A stretch of 23,334 nucleotides of DNA from Welwitschia mirabilis (lineage: Eukaryota; Gnetophyta; Gnetopsida; Welwitschiales). The notes below the pieces were generated by a model. It was not told the DNA's origin. It saw only the letters and a list, made by a program, of their open reading frames with translations, and ran no database searches. This document shows, piece by piece, positions 8,681-20,848 of the stretch. A program made the translations under genes and the position numbers. The stretch covers positions 171,219,933-171,243,266 of the forward strand of contig JBOZIK010000001.1 in assembly GCA_051453625.1 (NCBI GenBank), given 5' to 3'. How positions within the stretch are numbered: position 1 is the first letter of the stretch; each line of letters begins with the position of its first letter.

Positions 8681-10238
8681 AAAAGTATGTTAATTAAAGT
8701 TTTGTTTGACTGATAACTGCAGCTTATTGTTATATATAATAATACCAACTTATCTATTGGATTTTAAACAAAATGTCATTAACATTTTTATTTTATTCAT
8801 TTTCAATGTTGTGTTTTTAAAATGTAATTTGTAACAACAATAAATGTTTTGCTTTATGATGAACAAAATTATTTTGGAGGCCTAGCCTTTCAATAAGTAA
8901 GGCAAACAAAATTTTTTAATATAAGTAAAAATTTTAAAGGTATTTAGAATGGTATGAGTTTTTATTTGGAGAACCTACATTGTTTTTTTAGATGATTGAC
9001 ATATGACTTCATAATACATTAATATAGTTTTTAAAATAGCATATTTATTTGTTTAAACTATGATTGTGAAACTTGGACTTAGCACAAAACTTGTGTGGGC
9101 TTTTAGATTTGGAATTGTAAGCCATAATTGGCAAACTCGGCAAAATGTGGATGAAACTTGAGAACGCGAAAAGAGTTTCAATTTTCTTACATTTTTCTAA
9201 AAGGTTAATGCATTTTTGATGCATTTAAAGAGGGCAAAGAACATTTGCAAATATTAGACAAGCTTTGGCGTACACTACATTCATAAAAAGCATGACAAAT
9301 ATGCTTGTTACACTAATTACAAGTTATATTCATGAGTTTCTAGGTGTGTTTAGAAAACATTTACAAATTTTAAAGATATTTAAGATGATATGACTACCAA
9401 GAAGAAGGAAAATGTAAAGACGTGAATGAGAAATTAAAGCAAGTAAATAAAAATATGTTTCTTCCATTCAAGCTCATTAACATTCAAAATATTTATGAAC
9501 ATGAAACTAAATATGAAAGTGCATAGTAGGTAACACAACACCAGAAAAATTGAGAGCATGGGAGAAATATGGTTAGAAGTCTTTGTCTCTCGCTTTGTGT
9601 CACCACTCCTATTACATTTGATGTTCATGTAGTAAAAATAGGTTTTTCACTATAGTTGGTCCCTTTTTCCGTTATATCTATTTTGTATACTCTCTTTCTT
9701 GAAATACATTGTTGAAGTCGTCCATAAGTTATAGATTTGATGGACTCATTGGACTCATCAAACTTAGAAATTTTAGTGAGTAATAAAGCTCTGACTTTGA
9801 CCCCTCTTGGCAAAGTATTTGTTTTGATGAATAATTTTATGTTTGCGTTGTACACTTTCTCAACCTTTTAAGCTAATTGCCTTAGTGGTTTTCATTATCC
9901 TAAATACCTTAAATTACATAGGAAATGCAACTAGACATAAACCTAGTCAGCTAACAATGATAAGAGGCTGTTTCATGTAGTTAGGTAACCATGATAGGAG
10001 AGGGTTTTAGAGAGATATATATGGAAGATTTGTTGCTTACCGCTTAAAAAAGGAGACTTAGGTTTTTCACTACTTTCTACAAGGTATTTCCTTTCTACAA
10101 TAGGTAGTTAGCTAATTGTTTTGGTTCAATATGATGGTGGTATAACTTAATTTTTGAATGATTAAAGGTTGCTTATCCAAAAAACAAACCAAGTTAGAAA
10201 GGTATCCATCTGATTAACTAGTTTATGTCTCAACTAGA
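8681..10238. other. AT-rich intergenic stretch, nothing recognised
   Basis: No gene, RNA or mobile-element protein was recognised here. The short open frames on the minus strand (9434-9628, 9625-9855) match nothing I know. A 29-nt direct repeat with about four mismatches occurs at 8929-8957 and 9365-9393. Confidence 0.5.
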
Positions 10239-10463
10239 TGTCAAGATCCAAGGAACTATTGTCATAACAGGCCCATTCAAAAGATGTAGAATGATTTGAC
10301 AATTAAGCTTGCACAATTTTATTGCTAATGAAGGGTTTAAATACCCTCATAGTACAACCAAAAATGGACATAATGAGTAGCAAGGGAGAGAAATCAGGAG
10401 GGGTTTTAGCTACCATTTAAAAAAAGGAATACGAGAGTTGACTACCCAAATAAAAATCCAACA
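10239..10463 (-). repeat. 3' LTR of the copia-type element
   Basis: This 225-bp repeat pairs with 11687-11910. The best-kept blocks are CACAATTTTATTG, GGGTTTAAATACCCTCA and TTGACTACCCAAATAAAAAT. The bases just inside it, read on the minus strand (AAGGGCACCC before TTGTTGG), look like a worn version of the purine tract GTGGGAGA that precedes copia 3' LTRs. Confidence 0.82.
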
Positions 10464-10565
10464 AGGGTGCCCTTGATGACTAATCTAAGAATTAGATTGT
10501 CATCACGATTAAAGTGCTAGAACATGCTTCTAGCATAACATTCCATATAGAATTAACGACATCAA

Positions 10566-10738
10566 GTACGGACCAACCATTACAAAGTGGACTAATGGTG
10601 ACAACACGGAGTAACCACAACAACATGGACTAACCATGACGATGTGGACTAACTATAAAAAACTAGAGTAATTAGGATAATGTGGATTAACCACAATAAT
10701 GTGAATTGATATTGACAACATGGACTAGCCATTGCAAG
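10566..10738. repeat. Degenerate minisatellite, about nine copies of a 19-bp unit
   Basis: Successive lines of roughly 18-21 bp fit the unit GTGGACTAACCATGACAAC: for example GTGGACTAATGGTGACAACA, ATGGACTAACCATGACGAT, GTGGATTAACCACAATAAT and ATGGACTAGCCATTGCAAG. It occupies the copia interior between the gag remnant and the 3' LTR, where pol would be expected. The copies have drifted, so the array is old. Confidence 0.8.
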
Positions 10739-10747
10739 GAAGAAATC

Positions 10748-11657
10748 CAACATTCAAAAGCTTAGAGTGAGATCTCCTGAATTTTCTTCTTTGTTACTTA
10801 CTTCTGCTACCATGTTTCAAGTCTTCAAATTTCCCTCAAATAGATCTTTTACTCGTTGAAAGCAATTTATTGCTACATGACCTCACTTGTTGCAATAATC
10901 GCATTTTATCCTTTCTTTGTCATCCTTTATGTCCTTTTCTTAAAAATTCTGCGTTTGAGCAATTAAAGCACCTTCTTTGAGTTTATGTTGATACATCTTT
11001 TTATGTTTTTCAATGAGTGTGAAGATGGTACTTTCTAATGTGTAAGAATTCTTCCTTAAAGTGAAGACGATGTGATTATATCAAGAAGGAAGACAACTCA
11101 GTAACATGGCTTTGGCATCTTCATCATCAACTTTTGAATTCACTGCTGCAAGTTATGACAAAAGTGATCTAAAGTGATTTATGTGTTGATTCATATCTCC
11201 TAAATCCTCCATTTTTAAACTGTATAATTTATGTTTTAATTCTTGTTTTGCTTCATTTCCACTTGTACAAAATAATTTGCAAAAGTCATCCCAGACTTCT
11301 TTTGAGCTTTTACTTAAGTCAATATGATGAAGATAGCCATCCTCAAGGCCAAGTTCAATGGGATAAGGGCTTCCCGATCATCATCAACAATCTCAAGCTA
11401 CTCTGCACTCATTGCCATAGGCAATCTATAAACCACACGGATCTCCCAAACAGAATTGGCATGGACACTGCTACTGCGGATGGAGCAACTACACACAAAA
11501 TGCTTGTAAAGTCGCACTCATCGTATTGTCTCACCATAGACCAGACAATGTTCAATAATGTGTCGATTTGCTGCATAATAACTGATGACCAACTACACCA
11601 GCTCTCATTTGATTTCACCTCTGCACTTGCAATCGCCTTCAAGTGATATTTGCACAT
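10748..11657 (-). pseudogene. Copia gag (capsid) pseudogene with CCHC zinc knuckle
   Basis: From 11341 one continuous minus-strand frame reads DGYLHHIDLSKSSKEVWDDF, then CKLFCTSGNEAKQELKHKLY, then MEDLGDMNQHINHFRSLLS. It goes on through DDEDAKAMLLSCLPS to the knuckle CDYCNK-stop-GHVAINC (10903-10862, spacing C-X2-C-X4-H-X4-C). This is the UBN2/copia gag pattern. In-frame stops lie at 11155-11153, 11083-11081, 10942-10940 and 10885-10883, with more after the knuckle. The first (CAA to TAA) and fourth (CGA to TGA) are what methyl-cytosine decay would give. The part from 11657 to 11341 (beginning MCKYHLKAIASAEVKSNESW) is less certain and in a different frame. Gag packages the element's RNA. Confidence 0.85.
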
Positions 11658-11671
11658 AACTTCCTAGGTTT

Positions 11672-11684
11672 TGCTCTGATAGCA
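11672..11684 (-). other. Primer-binding site (tRNA-Met type)
   Basis: Read on the minus strand, TGCTATCAGAGCA stands two bases after the LTR end. It differs at one position from the copia standard TGGTATCAGAGC, complementary to the 3' end of initiator tRNA-Met, which primes minus-strand DNA synthesis. It fixes the orientation of the element. Confidence 0.8.
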
Positions 11685-11686
11685 AA

Positions 11687-11910
11687 TGAAGGATCTTAGA
11701 TCCTTGAAACATAGACAGGCTTCTTCAAAATATGGGGAACGATTTTACAATTAAGCTCACACAATTTTATTGTTAATGAGGGGTTTAAATACCCTCACAA
11801 TATAGTAAAAAATGGACATGATGGGTAGCTAGAGAGAAATTAGGAGGTGGTTTTAACCACCATTTAAAAAAGGGAATACAGGGGTTGACTACCCAAATAA
11901 AAATCCAACA
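11687..11910 (-). repeat. 5' LTR of the copia-type element
   Basis: This is the partner of 10239-10463, 224 bp long. It ends, on the minus strand, two bases before the primer-binding site. Both LTRs keep the small palindrome GGGTTTAAATACCC. Confidence 0.82.
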
Positions 11911-13706
11911 ATTTTGTAGAAATGTACTTTTAAATCTTACATTTTGTTATTAAACACTTTGTTTGATGAAATATTAAACTTAGAAAATGATGTGATTGAA
12001 TTTCATTTTGTTTCTTAGATAGTCTTTTGTATTTTATTTAATTAACAGCCATTTTGAGCTAATTATTTATCAATGAAAAGTTGATTTACCTTACTTAAGT
12101 TCTTAGTTTCATCTTTTCGTAATTGCATATTTGAATTTGAGCTGTGAGATTACATCATTAATACTTTAATATTTCATAGATGAATTATTAATAAATGCTT
12201 TTATTTCATTTGTAAAAGTGCATGTTCTCCTATAAGAGAAAATATTGAAGATGAAATAATTTTATATGTTGTTGCATACGTATGGTTAGGTAGTTTAGCG
12301 TTTTTCTAAATCATGGAGAACTTACAAAAAAAACCCAAAAAAAAAGGGAAAAGATGGTATAATTGGAGATGTCAACAAATGAAAAGATACAATATAAATG
12401 AAATGTAGAAAAATGATAGCATAACAAGAAGAAAGCATATAAAAAATACTTATGCGCTTCATAAAAACTTACATCTAGGATTTTTATTTTTTTAACTATT
12501 TTTTTGAAAATAGGGCAAGTTTATATTAACTTAAAATATCATGTACAAGCATATGTTTGTATGAATTTGATAACAAACTAGGAGGTACCCACCTTAAATG
12601 ACGCTAACATATTTATAAGGATGAGCTAATAGTATCAACCATACTTTTAGGTGCTATATTATATTTATTCTATATAAACTGAAAACCAAAAATAGACTTA
12701 GTCCCACTTATCAAATTTGAGCACTTAGGGTTTCTAAGAGAACATTCAAAAATAGTTAATAATAAACCAAGCAGACACATTCTAAAGAGATGCTTTGAAA
12801 GTAATTTAAAAAAAATTAAAGTGATTTTCCATATAAAGCTCACAAAGTAAACCAGATATCAAGCTAGTCCTTGAGAATCCTTGAAGAATATTTCACCAAG
12901 GAAAAAATTTCATCTTGATGATTTGAAATAATGCTGCAATAAGGGTGCCAACTAGGTCAAGGATCTACTTTCTAGTATACAAAATATGATTTGGAAAAGA
13001 GCAATACATTACATGGTAAACAAGCTATAAGTGGTGTGACAAAAATAAGAATAAAGAATAGTTTACTAAAAAAGGCATCACAACTATATAAAAAACCTTT
13101 TTAAGCAAGTTTGATAAATTCAAAGAAAATTTGCATGTTAAACTTGTCAAGAGATGCACATTGGCATATTTAAGAGTTATGAAATGGATGCATTAAATGT
13201 TACCCTTTAAAGATTATTTGCCAAAACATTTATTTGCTAAGAATAAAATGGACTTGAGATAATAGCCTATTGAGCTGTCTAAGATAATATAAGTTAAAGA
13301 CATGTTAGTCACTAAAGTAAATGTGATCATGCAACTTACACATTTACATAGAGGATAACTCCACTATCAAGGTCATACTATAAGTTGTCCTCAAAATGTA
13401 GAAGAGGTTGTGAGATCCTTTTCCTAGAAAAAGTAGAAGAACTATTAATGATCATTGTCCATAAAGTTGATGAAAAGAATGTAATATATAACTTTATGGT
13501 TAAAAATAAAAAAATATAATGCATTCAAGTACAAAGGTAATAATAATAATTTTTATAAGAACATAAAACTAGATATCTATGCCCTCCAAGAGAGAATTCA
13601 AATGTAAATATATTCCATAGAGTATATTTCATTCTTATTGACAAAAAGGAAGAACAAAATTTCTTACAGCTAGTATATAATGAATTTTTAATAAGAATGA
13701 AAATGA
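11911..13706. other. AT-rich intergenic stretch, nothing recognised
   Basis: No gene or RNA was recognised on either strand. A fragment near 13400-13490 has a faint resemblance to a copia gag (VEEVVRSFS followed one frame over by VEELLMIIV), but it is too weak to call. Confidence 0.45.
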
Positions 13707-13769
13707 AAACACATCATCCATAGTCACAAGCATGTCAAACACATCATCCATAGTCACAAGCATGTCAAA
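13707..13769. repeat. Perfect 30-bp tandem duplication
   Basis: The sequence 13707-13769 repeats itself exactly with a period of 30 bp (2.1 copies); the core is CATCATCCATAGTCACAAGC. Perfect identity in an otherwise decayed region suggests a recent slippage event. The length keeps the reading frame in the small open frame at 13732-13878. Confidence 0.93.
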
Positions 13770-13878
13770 GTTAAAGACAGAAAGTGAGGACATTGAGGAT
13801 TGGTTAAAGAACAAGATAGTCAACCATGACATAGTAATGCAATGTTCAACTAAAGATGAAAATTCTATGAATGACTAG
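13732..13878 (+). other. Small open frame of 48 codons, unrecognised
   Basis: ATG at 13732 to TAG at 13876-13878. The protein is polar and not the Phe/Leu/Ile-rich composition typical of random frames here: it starts MSNTSSIVTSMSKLKTES and continues EDIEDWLKNKIVNHDIV. The in-frame 30-bp duplication lengthens the frame upstream of the ATG by ten more residues. I recognise no family. It could be a fragment of a dead gene or retroelement, or chance. Confidence 0.2.
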
Positions 13879-14778
13879 ACATGTGGGATTTTTCGTATGC
13901 CATTCTTTTCATCATTTCCTATAGGTTTATGTTATTTCTTGAATATTTATATAAGGAAGGTATATCTTCATGAATATTCAAAGAATTTGCTACGTTTCAA
14001 GGACCAATAATTTGGAAGACTTTTAAGCTTCGAGTAATCCATTTGCTTTCCAACAATTATATTTCCTATTATAAGGATTAACACTTAATTAATGAATATT
14101 TTTCTTAGATAATACATCTTAAATATGATAATGAAACATCCATACTAAAGCATGTTAAGCCTTGTCATGAAGTAAAATTTACACATAGTTTGAGTAGAAT
14201 GTATATGGAGCAATTTTAATATTAAAGTGAATGCAATTGTAAATAATTGTGTGAGATTTATTTTATGTGTAAGAAGAACAAGATTATATTGATCAAAAGT
14301 ATAGATCAGCACTAGTGAGCATGGTACATCAACTCGAAACTTGCACAACATTTTTTAATATTAAGCATAAGAAACTTATAATAGCTAACTTGTTTGAGTG
14401 AAATGCAAGGAATATTGTATTTAAAAAGAAACTTGAAGTTATTGTATCTTACTTGCAATATGAGCAGCAACATTCTAGATCTCTCGTATTCATGAGTTAG
14501 TATGGCTTAAAAATTATTAAGTGCTAATGATATCTAATAAAATATAAAATGAGAGCTTATACAAGGTATTAACTATGGGAATTAAGTGTGTTGAAAAAGG
14601 GTTATAAGTAAAAAAACATATATTTGAAAGCATAAAGATCTTAATAGCCATCAAAGATAAAGTCTAAAAGCATAAATGAGGAAGTTCAAGTTAGCAACTT
14701 GGAAAGAAAATAAATAAATATTAGATTTTTTCTTGACCAAGTAGTTGTGAGTATGGTTGCATGATTACCACTTAAAAT
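13879..14778. other. AT-rich intergenic stretch, nothing recognised
   Basis: Only short frames without coding character (for instance 14145-14351 on the minus strand) are present. No repeat or element ends stood out. Confidence 0.45.
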
Positions 14779-15135
14779 ACCTTCTATTATCAACAATAGA
14801 GATAGTCATGACTTGTTGCCACTTGGAGACTACCTTCTAATGCCTTTTACTATTAATAAATACAATAATTATGTCATGTTATTACCTCGCAATAAGGTAG
14901 CAAACTATTGATTCACTACCATCATTGTGACTTACAGTTACCTAAGGATGCCTTCTAACTATTAAATCAAAAGTGTCACCACTTGTCATTTCCTAGTAAT
15001 GCAAGTGATGATAATAGAGTTACATAATCCATTAATGTAACTCAATTAATTTTTTAGTGGGATTATAATGAAAATAAATTTAAGAAGTTGTAACTCCTAC
15101 TCCAACCTCCTTGAGCTTCCCAAGCTATATAAGTA
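14779..15135. repeat. Degenerate repeat cluster followed by a TATA-like motif
   Basis: Blocks beginning near 14779 (ACCTTCTATTATCAA), 14832 (ACCTTCTAATGCC), about 14893 and 14951 (CCTTCTAACTATTAA) share the words CCTTCTA, TATTAA and TGTCA with spacing of about 53-61 bp. About 130 bases on stands CTATATAAGTAAGG (15124-15137). The arrangement recalls the repeated upstream part of an LTR, but no LTR ends, partner copy or primer site were found. Confidence 0.35.
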
Positions 15136-18100
15136 AGGGATTTGTTCTTGCGAAAAATATTCTTGCCACTTGGATGACATAATAGAAGTATTAAGGTGGT
15201 CATTGGAAGAGCATTAAAACTAGGTCTCTTACCTTATATTATTAGTTGGAGTAAGACACTTGTATCTAAGCCCCTAAGGTAACTCTTATACTTATTTAAT
15301 ACATAATATAATCTATTCAACATTTTTCAAATTGTGATCTGCACTGTATGCTAAGTAATATACTTTGATTCCCATGTGTGTATGATTCATAGTTTGAGAT
15401 TAATTGATTGACACCAAATTTGATTAATGATATTGACTTGCATTATTAATTTTAAATGCATGATGATTTGGGAATTTACTTATGATTCTTTTTTCACAAT
15501 AGCTATTTGTTTTTATTCTCTTCTAATTTCCCTTCTCCTTTCTAACCTTTTCTCTTCACTGGTTACAATTCTCAAGATTATAGATTTGCATGAATTAGAG
15601 GTCAGGGAAATCATAAACATCATGATTCAACAATATAAACTAAAATGACATAAGCCATATAAAAGAGCTCAAAAAGTATTTGAATAGAACAATGACTTTC
15701 GTGAAATCTTAGAACTGAGAAAGAAAAGGAGAAGACATGTATAACAAAATGCATATAACTTTTATTTGTTTAGTTGATAGAACATAATGTAATCAATCCT
15801 TTTATTGCACACAAGTGGTTTTATTACTAAACAATTTTACCAATTTTTCAATCGAATGTTTAAGCTTATTAGCATAATGAAACTAAAAATGATAGGAGTT
15901 GAAGGAACTAGTGTAACCCTTTACATTGCTATGTCCAAAGGTACTTAAGTTCTAAGACATGAAGAATTAAAAATATAGAGGTAAAAGAAACATAGATGTA
16001 TAGCTTCAAGATGTAATTCTAGGAACTACACAAAACTCTCCTTTAAGGAACTAAAAGTAAAGATAATTGAAACAACCATGATTTGGTAGTTTTTCTTGGA
16101 TCCAAGTATTGATATTCCATTTATGACTTTCCACTAGTAGAATAACATTAACAATGACTATAAAGTTCATTAACTGTAGTTATCTTAACAAAGGTTTCAG
16201 TTCCTCAATGTGAAACTAGGATGAATTATTTTCTTACACATTCTAAACTAATTTCACTATTTAATTTTATATTGCTTAAAAAACATTCTAATCAATTAAA
16301 CATTTGAACATTATTGATAATTTCATTTTCCTTCATCAAAAGTTCTAATTTTTTATTAATTAAAAGGTGCTAAGTTAGGTTCATAGTTGTTACTAATACT
16401 AATGTTAACATGATGTCAGAGTTTATGAACATGCATTCGGCAAAGAACAAGAAAAGATAAAAATGTTAAAGATTAATTACATAAATGTCCAAGAATTATG
16501 CGTAAGAAATGAACACTTGGAAACCTATAAATTTTCATAAATATTTCCTTAAAAAAATACAAAAACATAAAATGGAAATGGATTTAAAGGCATTTATTAG
16601 AGTGGTCAAAATGTGTTAAAATCCTGTATCTTTGACTGTATTGGAGGTGAAAGATTTAGATATGATGTGGGAAGAGAAATCCTAAGTCGGTCTTCTGCAA
16701 CTACAAATCACATGAGACTACGACCATGCATCATTGGCATAATTAGAAAAGAAATACTACATAGAATAATACATCCATAAACACTTCATGATAGATGAAA
16801 TAAAGCAATCATTAAATTTATAAGGCCTTATGCATAATGTCAAACCATAGTTGATGTAACATGAACTTTCAAGTGGTGAAGGAAACAATTTCAAAGAATA
16901 AATGAATAAGGAAGAATAGGATAAAATGAAGAAAATCATGATATCTAGTGCATTGAACATTTAGAATACACTCTCCTTCATATTTGATAGAATTATAAAT
17001 ACCTAATTATATACTCAAAACCATAAATTATCATAATGAATACTCTAATCATGGATAAAATATTTCATGATTTGTTTAGTAAAACTACATTTAATAAATA
17101 ATCACAATTATCTCTTGAAGAATCTAAAAATACAACCCTAGGTTCTTATTTTTGTCATTTTCTAAAATGTTAAAAGATGACCGTACATCTTGTTTCATGC
17201 ATTTAGGAGTTTGAATGCTAGCAAATAAGTTCTAGAGTTTATTTTATTTATTTTTTCCATTGTATACCTATAAAAATGGTTTCTTATGGGTATTAGTTTT
17301 CCCTTTGTAAATCTTTCAATCTATCTTCTTCGTATATACAAAGTGGAAGAATATAAGAAAACTGGGTTCAATGGAGGTACCTGCTATTAAGGTATCACAC
17401 ATTGGAATGAGACTGAACAACATGATCATGAAGATGTGCTTATTTCCTAAGACCATATTCGTGAAACTTGCAACGATGTCAAGTATGATAATTAACTTAA
17501 TTTTATAATACAAAGATATGTTAACAAGCTTTAGATTATTTTGCCATGCATGTTGTAATAATCTAAAAGTAGATAAGAATTTTATTCAATTCATGCTTTT
17601 AACTAATAGATTTGATATGGTGATAGTTCATGTGAAAGAGAGAGCTTTAGTAATCCAATTATCCTAGAAACGTTTGACCTTTTGTTGTAGATTTTAAAAT
17701 CTACATAGAACATACAAAGAAGATATTAATGAATAATCATATGATAGATGGGATGTAAAGAATATATTTATTAACATCAAGAGAATGTGTCGTAATGGTT
17801 GCTAGAATGACAAAACCATTATCATGAAGATTTTAAGAGAAAAATATACTATAGTTGTGGAATGTATTATAGAAATTATTGCTCTAGTTAAAAATATTGT
17901 AATCATTCCATGATCTAACATATATTCTATGTATTCACTTTTGTAAAATCTTGGGAAGTTTTCAGAATGAATGTAACATGTATAATTTTGTTGTAAAAAA
18001 TAAATGTCATACTTAATACAAATGTTGTAAAATCAATTACTTCTATGATAATACTATAGCTTGTTAGACTTTCATTGTGCCAAACCTTTGATAAACTAAT

Positions 18101-20449
18101 ATGGAACATGAAAACATGCACTCATCATTTTCGAGAATTAAAATACATGATGAAAAGAAGTGGTTGGTTCCACATTGGGATCTAAAATATAATATTAGAA
18201 AAACTATAAGTTATAACCAATTTAAGATTAAGTTGTAGAAATCAAAGCATAGTGTTATGGAAAAAGGTATAAGAAATTGAAAACCCCAAAAAATTTATTA
18301 TTTGAAAGAAAAGTAGAACTATGGTAAATCATGCTTGAGATCTAAATGGAAGGTGAAATTAATAATGGATTTTAAATACTACAAGTACAAAAAAGAACTA
18401 GAAGTTAACATAAAAACTACGTATCTAGAAGAAAATAATGTTGAAGCAAAGGAAATCAACTTCATAACCAATACTTGACAAATTCATTTTTGAGACAACC
18501 ATCCAAATACAAGGAACCAAGGAAACAAGATTTCTAATGCCATGAGGATGAGTTGTTTAAGTAAATAGAAAGGATTTTTAATTAAAAAATTTAATTATTA
18601 TTGATCAATGGTAGAATAAACAAAACGTTTAAATACATGCATTATTAAAATAAAATGAAATCATAAAAACATTAATAATAAAAGAGATACAATGTTTATT
18701 ACAACATTCTCAAGTTAAAGAAAGATAACTCAAAACACAATATGTTGAATTCCATGAATAGTAACAGGTAAGTTTTGTAAACATGTTATTAAAAGGAAAT
18801 TAGCAACACAATAAAGTAAAAAAAGAGATAACAAAAGTAAAAGTTAGATTCAAGAATAATTAAGATCATCTATCAGGAGTTTCTATGAAGTAAAAGGAGA
18901 ACTTGAATTAAAGTTTATAAACATGGAAGAGGAATTTAGTAAGCTAAATATAAAACTAGAAAGAAAGTTATTAATTAAAGGTTAAATTATAAAAATGCAC
19001 AAAATAAATTTGCAAATCCAAGATAAAAAATAAAGAAAAGATGGGAAGAAATCATACATAATGATAAAGTAATTCCAAATTTACAGTTATAAGTTAAAAC
19101 TTTGAAAAGAAAATAGTTCATGATGGAATAAGAGAAAAAACAAAGAAGGTGGTTCATTCCATTGCACGTCAATAGTTTTAACATTAGATCATTTAGCATG
19201 GGAGGAAAATCAACTTTCTAGAACAAAAGATGATTCAAGTATTAAAATCATGATTAGACTGCTTTCACACTAGATGATCTATTAAATGTAAAGCTTTAAG
19301 AATTTATTAGTTTTATCTTATTAACTTGTATAACTATTTTTTACCTTCATAAATAATGACTTATGTAGTGTAGTAAATTTTGTTGAAGAAATAGTATATT
19401 TGAAAACTCACATAATGTATTTAATAAACATTAGTTTTTGTTTAGAAAAAGAATTTTTTGTTACCGTAAATTCCTAAAAGTTTCACATTACATTCTTTAC
19501 TTATTACCATCTAGCATAAGTAGTTAAATAATGAAATGTTTAAGAGTAACATGAGAGTGCTAAGACAAATACTTTTATTTTATCGTTATTTATCATGATT
19601 TACATTTTACATTTTACTGCTTAAATTCTAAAGTTAATATTTTATGTTTCTTTGTAGGTTATTTTAAAGATACATAATCATTCTTAAAATTAGTATCGAT
19701 GAATTGCACATAGAACTATTCCAAAAAATTCTATGATTTGATATGAAGGTTTAGTTTATGGTGATGTACTAGAGTTAGGGGCTGAGCTTTTGATGATATA
19801 TTCCTATTGATTGTTGGATTGCACTTATATGTTAAGAAAATTAAAAAGACACCTTAATTAAAAAAAATATTCATATTATAGCCCTTGTCTTACATGTTAC
19901 AACTCATTATACTGGACTTTAAATTTCACAAACAGTTGTCTATGATGGCATTATGGTTGAATCTTAGACATTTATATAAACTCATTATCTCCTTTTGAAG
20001 GGGATAACCTTTTAGAATAATAACATTTGTTTGGAAGTTTATTGACATTTTTGTGATTATCCTTGAACACCCCAAATCCACTTTAATTAGTTCTTTCAAA
20101 TTTTAAAACTTTATGGGTAGCTTTAAAAGGCATCTCCTCTATAGTAGGAAAAAACAATATGAGGTTTAAATTATTTTAGATATACATTTGTGTGTTTTTA
20201 CACCTTATATAGTCACAAGACAAAGTTGTGAATTTAGGCTATCTAAATAATGAATTTTAAGACATTTGTTATGAAAAATATTGTTTGAGATAGAAAAACA
20301 ATATTATTACAAAATTTCAGGTGTATGTATTCACAACAAAATTTCTTTTTACAAATTTGTCAATTATTTATGTGAAAATATACTTTTAAGCCTCTAACCC
20401 TCTCCTAAGATTTCCAACATTTCTTTTGGTGTTCAAACTCTGTTATGCA
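15136..20449. other. Long AT-rich intergenic stretch, no gene recognised
   Basis: About 5.3 kb without a convincing gene, RNA or transposon protein on either strand. The longest frames (15427-15648 plus; 16757-16960, 17316-17513, 17927-18121 and 18987-19199 minus) are rich in Ile, Leu, Phe and Tyr, as AT-rich chance frames are. A lone CACTAGTAGAAT stands at 16132-16143. Confidence 0.5.
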
Positions 20450-20710
20450 TACATCATCTTAATCATGAGATGTTTAGACATCTTACCTATTTCATTAGGC
20501 ATTAATTGCTTGGGTGGATGTATCCTAAGCATCATAGACATGAAACTTGGGTGTCCTAAGCATATAAAAAATCGGATGTCACAGGAAAAGTAAAGCATGT
20601 GCCTCCTAGCAATATGAAACATGGGAATAAGAGGTGAATGAATCCTCAATGTTGTACATCTATGATAATCATAATTGTTTCATATCAAATACCTAAAGTC
20701 CATATTGTGA

Positions 20711-20848
20711 TGCTATATGCCCAATGCCTAAGCATATGGATTATAGATGTATGGCTCCCAATAGATGTTGGATTCTTGATGTTTGATGTTTGATGCCTAG
20801 GTGTATCAATTCCAACATTCGTCTAATGTCTAATGCCTAATGCCTAGG
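20711..20848. repeat. Heptamer-rich degenerate repeat patch
   Basis: TGATGTT-TGATGTT-TGATGCC-TAGG (20777-20801) and TAATGTC-TAATGCC-TAATGCC-TAGG (20824-20848) are two runs of three seven-base units. Related words (TGCCCAATGCCTAAGCATA near 20718, and CCTAAGCAT near 20523 and 20556) extend the pattern to the left. Such period-7 low-complexity sequence arises by slippage. Confidence 0.7.

Larger units (their letters stand above)
10239..11910 (-). mobile_element. Internally deleted Ty1/copia-type LTR retrotransposon
   Basis: Two direct repeats of 225 and 224 bp (10239-10463 and 11687-11910) flank 1.2 kb. On the minus strand each begins TGTTGGATTTTTATTTGGG and ends in CA, the usual LTR ends. A primer-binding site follows the right-hand (5') LTR after two bases, and a copia-type gag comes next. 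Protease, integrase, reverse transcriptase and RNase H are all missing, so the element cannot move on its own. The LTRs differ at roughly a fifth of positions by eye, so the insertion is old. No five-base target duplication was found at the outer edges. Confidence 0.85.

Noticed and set aside
11248-11646. Plus-strand 132-aa frame
   Set aside because: It lies antisense to the copia gag region, whose minus-strand frame has recognisable gag motifs and a primer site in the right place.
13400-13490. Second copia gag fragment (VEEVVRSFS / VEELLMIIV)
   Set aside because: Needs a frameshift within a few codons and has no supporting motif, knuckle or LTR nearby.
15400-15425. Gypsy-type primer site (minus strand TTTGGTGTCAATC)
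   Set aside because: Similarity to TGGCGCC-type sites is slight and there are no LTRs on either side.
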